A stretch of DNA of 22,452 nt from Lachnospiraceae bacterium UBA3863 (GTDB lineage Bacteria > Bacillota > Clostridia > Lachnospirales > Lachnospiraceae), in NCBI GenBank assembly GCA_002392385.1, contig DGGX01000192.1, positions 1 to 22,452 of the forward strand, read 5' to 3'. Under the pieces are notes generated by a model. The model was not told where the DNA came from and did no database searches. It worked only from the letters and a program-made list of their open reading frames with translations. The position numbers and the translations under genes are program-made. Positions 20,463-22,452 of this stretch are shown piece after piece. How positions within the stretch are numbered: the stretch's first letter is position 1; each line of letters starts with the position of its first letter.

Positions 20463-21362
20463 CTATCCGATTTCTGCCGTCTCCCGGACGACCTTCTCCA
20501 CCTCTTCCAGAAAGAGAGCGGCGGCCGGTGACATGGTCCGGTCTTTTCTCCAGACCAGACAGGTCTGGTCCCGCATGACAGGGTCCAGGGGCAGGAAGAC
20601 CGCGTTATCCTCCGGTCCCACAGGCATGAGCCCGTTCACGCCGAAAATGCACCCCATCCCAGCCTCCATCATGAGCCGGGCGTTGTAGATCAGGTTGAAG
20701 GTGGCGACCACGTTGAGCCTGTCCGGATCGACGCCCACCCATTGCCCGAACAGAGACACCAGACCCGGCCGGTGGGTGATGATGAGGGGCAGCTCCCGCA
20801 CGATCTCCGGCGTCACGCTCTCCAGAGAAGCGATCGGAAAATCCTTCCTGGCATAGATGCCCCAGATCTCCCCCGGCGGCAGGGCCAGCGTGTTCATGTG
20901 GTTCAGGCCCCGGGACTGCAGCAGCAGGGCAAAATCACTGCTCCCCTTCTCCAGCCTCTCCTCCGCCACGTCCCCGTCGGAGCTGTGGATATCGAAGGAG
21001 ATCCCCGGCTGGACCTGCTGCAGACGCTGCGCCGCCCGCGCCAGGAGAGAGAAGGATTCAAACTCCCCGCAGCTCAGGACCACCTGCCCCTGCACCACGT
21101 CCCGGCCAACCGACAGCATCTCCTTGTCCAGCTGGTCCGCCATATTGACGAGCTCCTTGGCCCGCCGCCGCAGGAGGATCCCATAATCCGTCAATTCCAC
21201 GCTGCGGCTCCTCCGGATGAACAGCTGCCGCCCATACTCCTTCTCCAGGTTCTGGATCTCCCGGGACAGCGTCGGCTGAGACACGTGCAGTGCCCGCGCC
21301 GCCACCGTGATATTCCGCTCCTCCGCGACCTTCAGAAAATAGCGAAGCTGCCTGATGTCCAT
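20463..21362 (-). CDS. LysR-family transcriptional regulator
   Basis: A 299-aa protein of standard LysR length. The N-terminal winged helix reads MDIRQLRYFLKVAEERNITV, AARALHVSQPTLSREIQNLE, KEYGRQLFIRRSRSVELTDY (residues 1-60), with SQPTLSREIQNLE as the recognition helix. The remaining ~210 residues are a periplasmic-binding-type effector domain. It is transcribed divergently from the SDR oxidoreductase gene, the classic arrangement for a LysR regulator and its target. ATG 21362 has GGGGG upstream. The effector is unknown; by position it may be a substrate or product of the SDR enzyme. Confidence 0.92.
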   Translation of the reverse strand: MDIRQLRYFLKVAEERNITVAARALHVSQPTLSREIQNLEKEYGRQLFIRRSRSVELTDYGILLRRRAKELVNMADQLDKEMLSVGRDVVQGQVVLSCGEFESFSLLARAAQRLQQVQPGISFDIHSSDGDVAEERLEKGSSDFALLLQSRGLNHMNTLALPPGEIWGIYARKDFPIASLESVTPEIVRELPLIITHRPGLVSLFGQWVGVDPDRLNVVATFNLIYNARLMMEAGMGCIFGVNGLMPVGPEDNAVFLPLDPVMRDQTCLVWRKDRTMSPAAALFLEEVEKVVRETAEIG

Positions 21363-21431
21363 CCTGTTCCCCCTTTTTCGCCCCTGTTCTGTAATTCAAT
21401 CTATGAATGATTAGCAATGATCAATAGTAAT

Positions 21432-21460
21432 TAGACATAGCATTTCTATGTCTCTATAAT
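21432..21460 (+). promoter_or_regulatory. Promoter with inverted-repeat operator for the SDR gene
   Basis: TAGACA (21432-21437), a 17-bp spacer and TATAAT (21455-21460) form a near-consensus plus-strand promoter. A perfect 8-bp inverted repeat AGACATAG (21433-21440) / CTATGTCT (21446-21453) fills the space between and covers the -35 box. Protein binding here would control the promoter directly; LysR is the obvious candidate, although its activator sites usually lie further upstream. Confidence 0.6.
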
Positions 21461-21532
21461 AAAAGTCAATAATAAACCTGTCAAACATTTACCCCCCCAA
21501 ACTAATATGAACAACCCGAAAGGAGGCAACTT

Positions 21533-22363
21533 ATGGATCTCGCAAACGGAAAAATGCTGAACGGCAAGGTCATCGTCCTGCTCGGTGCCAGCGGCGGCCT
21601 GGGCAAGGTGTTCGCGACAGAATTCGCCCGCGCGGGCGCCACAGTCGTCATGACCGGACGCAATGAGGCCAGGCTCAAAGAAGCCGCCGAGGAAGTCACG
21701 GCGGAGACCGGCGGCGTCACCTACCCCATCGTCGCCGACATGGCCAGCCTGGACGACGCCAAGCGCGTTTTCTCCGAATCCATCACTAAATTCGGCAAGG
21801 TCGACGGCCTCGTCACCAACGCCTCCCGCACCGGCAAGAACGTTTCCCTCGAGGCCGAGGAGGACATCGATATCAATGAGATCATCGACTCCGACGTCAA
21901 GGGCCTCATGTGGTACAACCGCGAGGCTCTCCGCCACTTCCTCGAGAGAGATGAGGGCTGCATCCTCAACATCGGCTCCAACAACATCGGCAGACCCATC
22001 TGCGATGCCGCCTACTGCGCCGCCAAATACGCCGCCTGGGGCCTCACCCGCCAGATGGCCATGCGCTGCGTCGCCACCGGCGTCCGCTGCAACCTCCTCA
22101 ACCCCGGCTCCTTCCCCAGCGCCTCCGGCGCCAACGCCACCTCCAGCGCCTCCCACCTCTATGACGCAGGCGAGAAGGTCCAGGCCTCCGGCAGGATCCC
22201 CGTCGTCAACGGCAGCATGATCGACATCATGAAAGCCAGAACCAACCGCGCCGTCCCCGTAGACCTCAAACAAGTCGCCTACGCCGCCGTCTACCTCCTC
22301 TCCGACATGGCCAGAGACGTCAACGGCCAGGTCTTCACAGTTGACAGGGGAGGATACATGTAA
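21533..22363 (+). CDS. SDR-family oxidoreductase
   Basis: A 276-aa classical short-chain dehydrogenase/reductase. The cofactor motif GASGGLG is at residues ~19-25, Asn in LVTNAS, Ser in LNIGSNNIG and Tyr/Lys in AAYCAAKYA give the catalytic tetrad, and NPGSFPS follows. The C-terminal half ends DMARDVNGQVFTVDRGGYM, the usual SDR ending (NGQxxxVDGG). The coenzyme choice is probably NADP: Arg in MTGRNEARL follows the second strand. The substrate is unknown. ATG 21533 has AGGAGG six bases upstream. Its gene is divergent from LysR across a 170-bp regulatory gap. Confidence 0.92.
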   Translation: MDLANGKMLNGKVIVLLGASGGLGKVFATEFARAGATVVMTGRNEARLKEAAEEVTAETGGVTYPIVADMASLDDAKRVFSESITKFGKVDGLVTNASRTGKNVSLEAEEDIDINEIIDSDVKGLMWYNREALRHFLERDEGCILNIGSNNIGRPICDAAYCAAKYAAWGLTRQMAMRCVATGVRCNLLNPGSFPSASGANATSSASHLYDAGEKVQASGRIPVVNGSMIDIMKARTNRAVPVDLKQVAYAAVYLLSDMARDVNGQVFTVDRGGYM

Positions 22364-22378
22364 AAACAGCGAGGAAAA

Positions 22379-22425
22379 GTCTCATAGTTGACTGCCATGC
22401 TTGCATGAGCAGGCAACTATGAGAC
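22379..22425. repeat. 47-nt near-perfect hairpin after the SDR gene
   Basis: GTCTCATAGTTG (22379-22390) pairs with CAACTATGAGAC (22414-22425); inside, CTGC/GCAG and CATGC/GCATG continue the stem, with a TT loop and single unpaired A and G bases. It has no T-tract, so it is either a stable transcript end or a dispersed palindromic element. The sequence after it to the window end carries no recognisable gene. Confidence 0.7.
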
Positions 22426-22452
22426 CTTGACGAGCGTCCGCACATGAGCATG

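Overview
The window is a GC-rich, gene-dense piece of a Firmicutes chromosome, most probably a high-GC Clostridia (Lachnospiraceae-like). This rests on strong AGGAGG-type ribosome binding sites, TTG and GTG starts, and Firmicutes-style families (AGCS alanine/glycine symporter, 2-hydroxycarboxylate transporter, a CX4CX2C radical SAM family, macro-HTH protein, Dlt-like operon). No rRNA, tRNA, phage or complete insertion sequence was seen.

Layout. 1-1560: the start of an HD-domain hydrolase, a D-2-hydroxyacid dehydrogenase, and upstream of it two decayed remnants (a permease N-terminus and a VOC/glyoxalase C-terminus). 1560-2500: an AT-richer island holding a RelB/DinJ antitoxin fused in frame to a RelE/ParE toxin, with its own promoter and operator-like repeats. 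2501-4162: an unusual three-domain protein (HD hydrolase, free-methionine-sulfoxide reductase GAF domain, Nudix hydrolase). 4225-10152: a compact five-gene minus-strand operon with promoter and terminator. 10238-12171: an XRE regulator and an RtcB RNA ligase behind a roughly 330-nt structured leader. 12300-13741: a 2HCT transporter whose apparent promoter lies in an Uma2-like remnant. 13895-15295: an AGCS symporter. 15300-16070: REP-like palindromes and a ten-unit, 52-55 bp tandem array. 16083-19314: VWA protein, radical SAM protein and macro-HTH protein, with inverted repeats and a hexapeptide-repeat mini-ORF between them. 19448-22363: cysteine synthase family protein, LysR regulator, and a divergent SDR oxidoreductase.

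The most interesting system is the operon at 4327-10088: AMP-forming aminoacyl ligase, group IV PLP decarboxylase, carrier protein, MBOAT acyltransferase, membrane-anchored SGNH transferase. It has the Dlt (teichoic acid D-alanylation) architecture, but there is no dltX, the MBOAT itself ends in a Tyr-containing hexapeptide (LIYAGF) like the acyl-shuttle motif, and a decarboxylase is built in. That decarboxylase resembles BtrK and exosortase-associated enzymes rather than ordinary DAP decarboxylase. The inference is that an amino acid is loaded on the carrier, decarboxylated there (for example glutamyl to 4-aminobutyryl), passed through the membrane via the MBOAT tyrosine and the SGNH serine, and placed on a surface polymer. 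The substrate and the polymer cannot be read from sequence.
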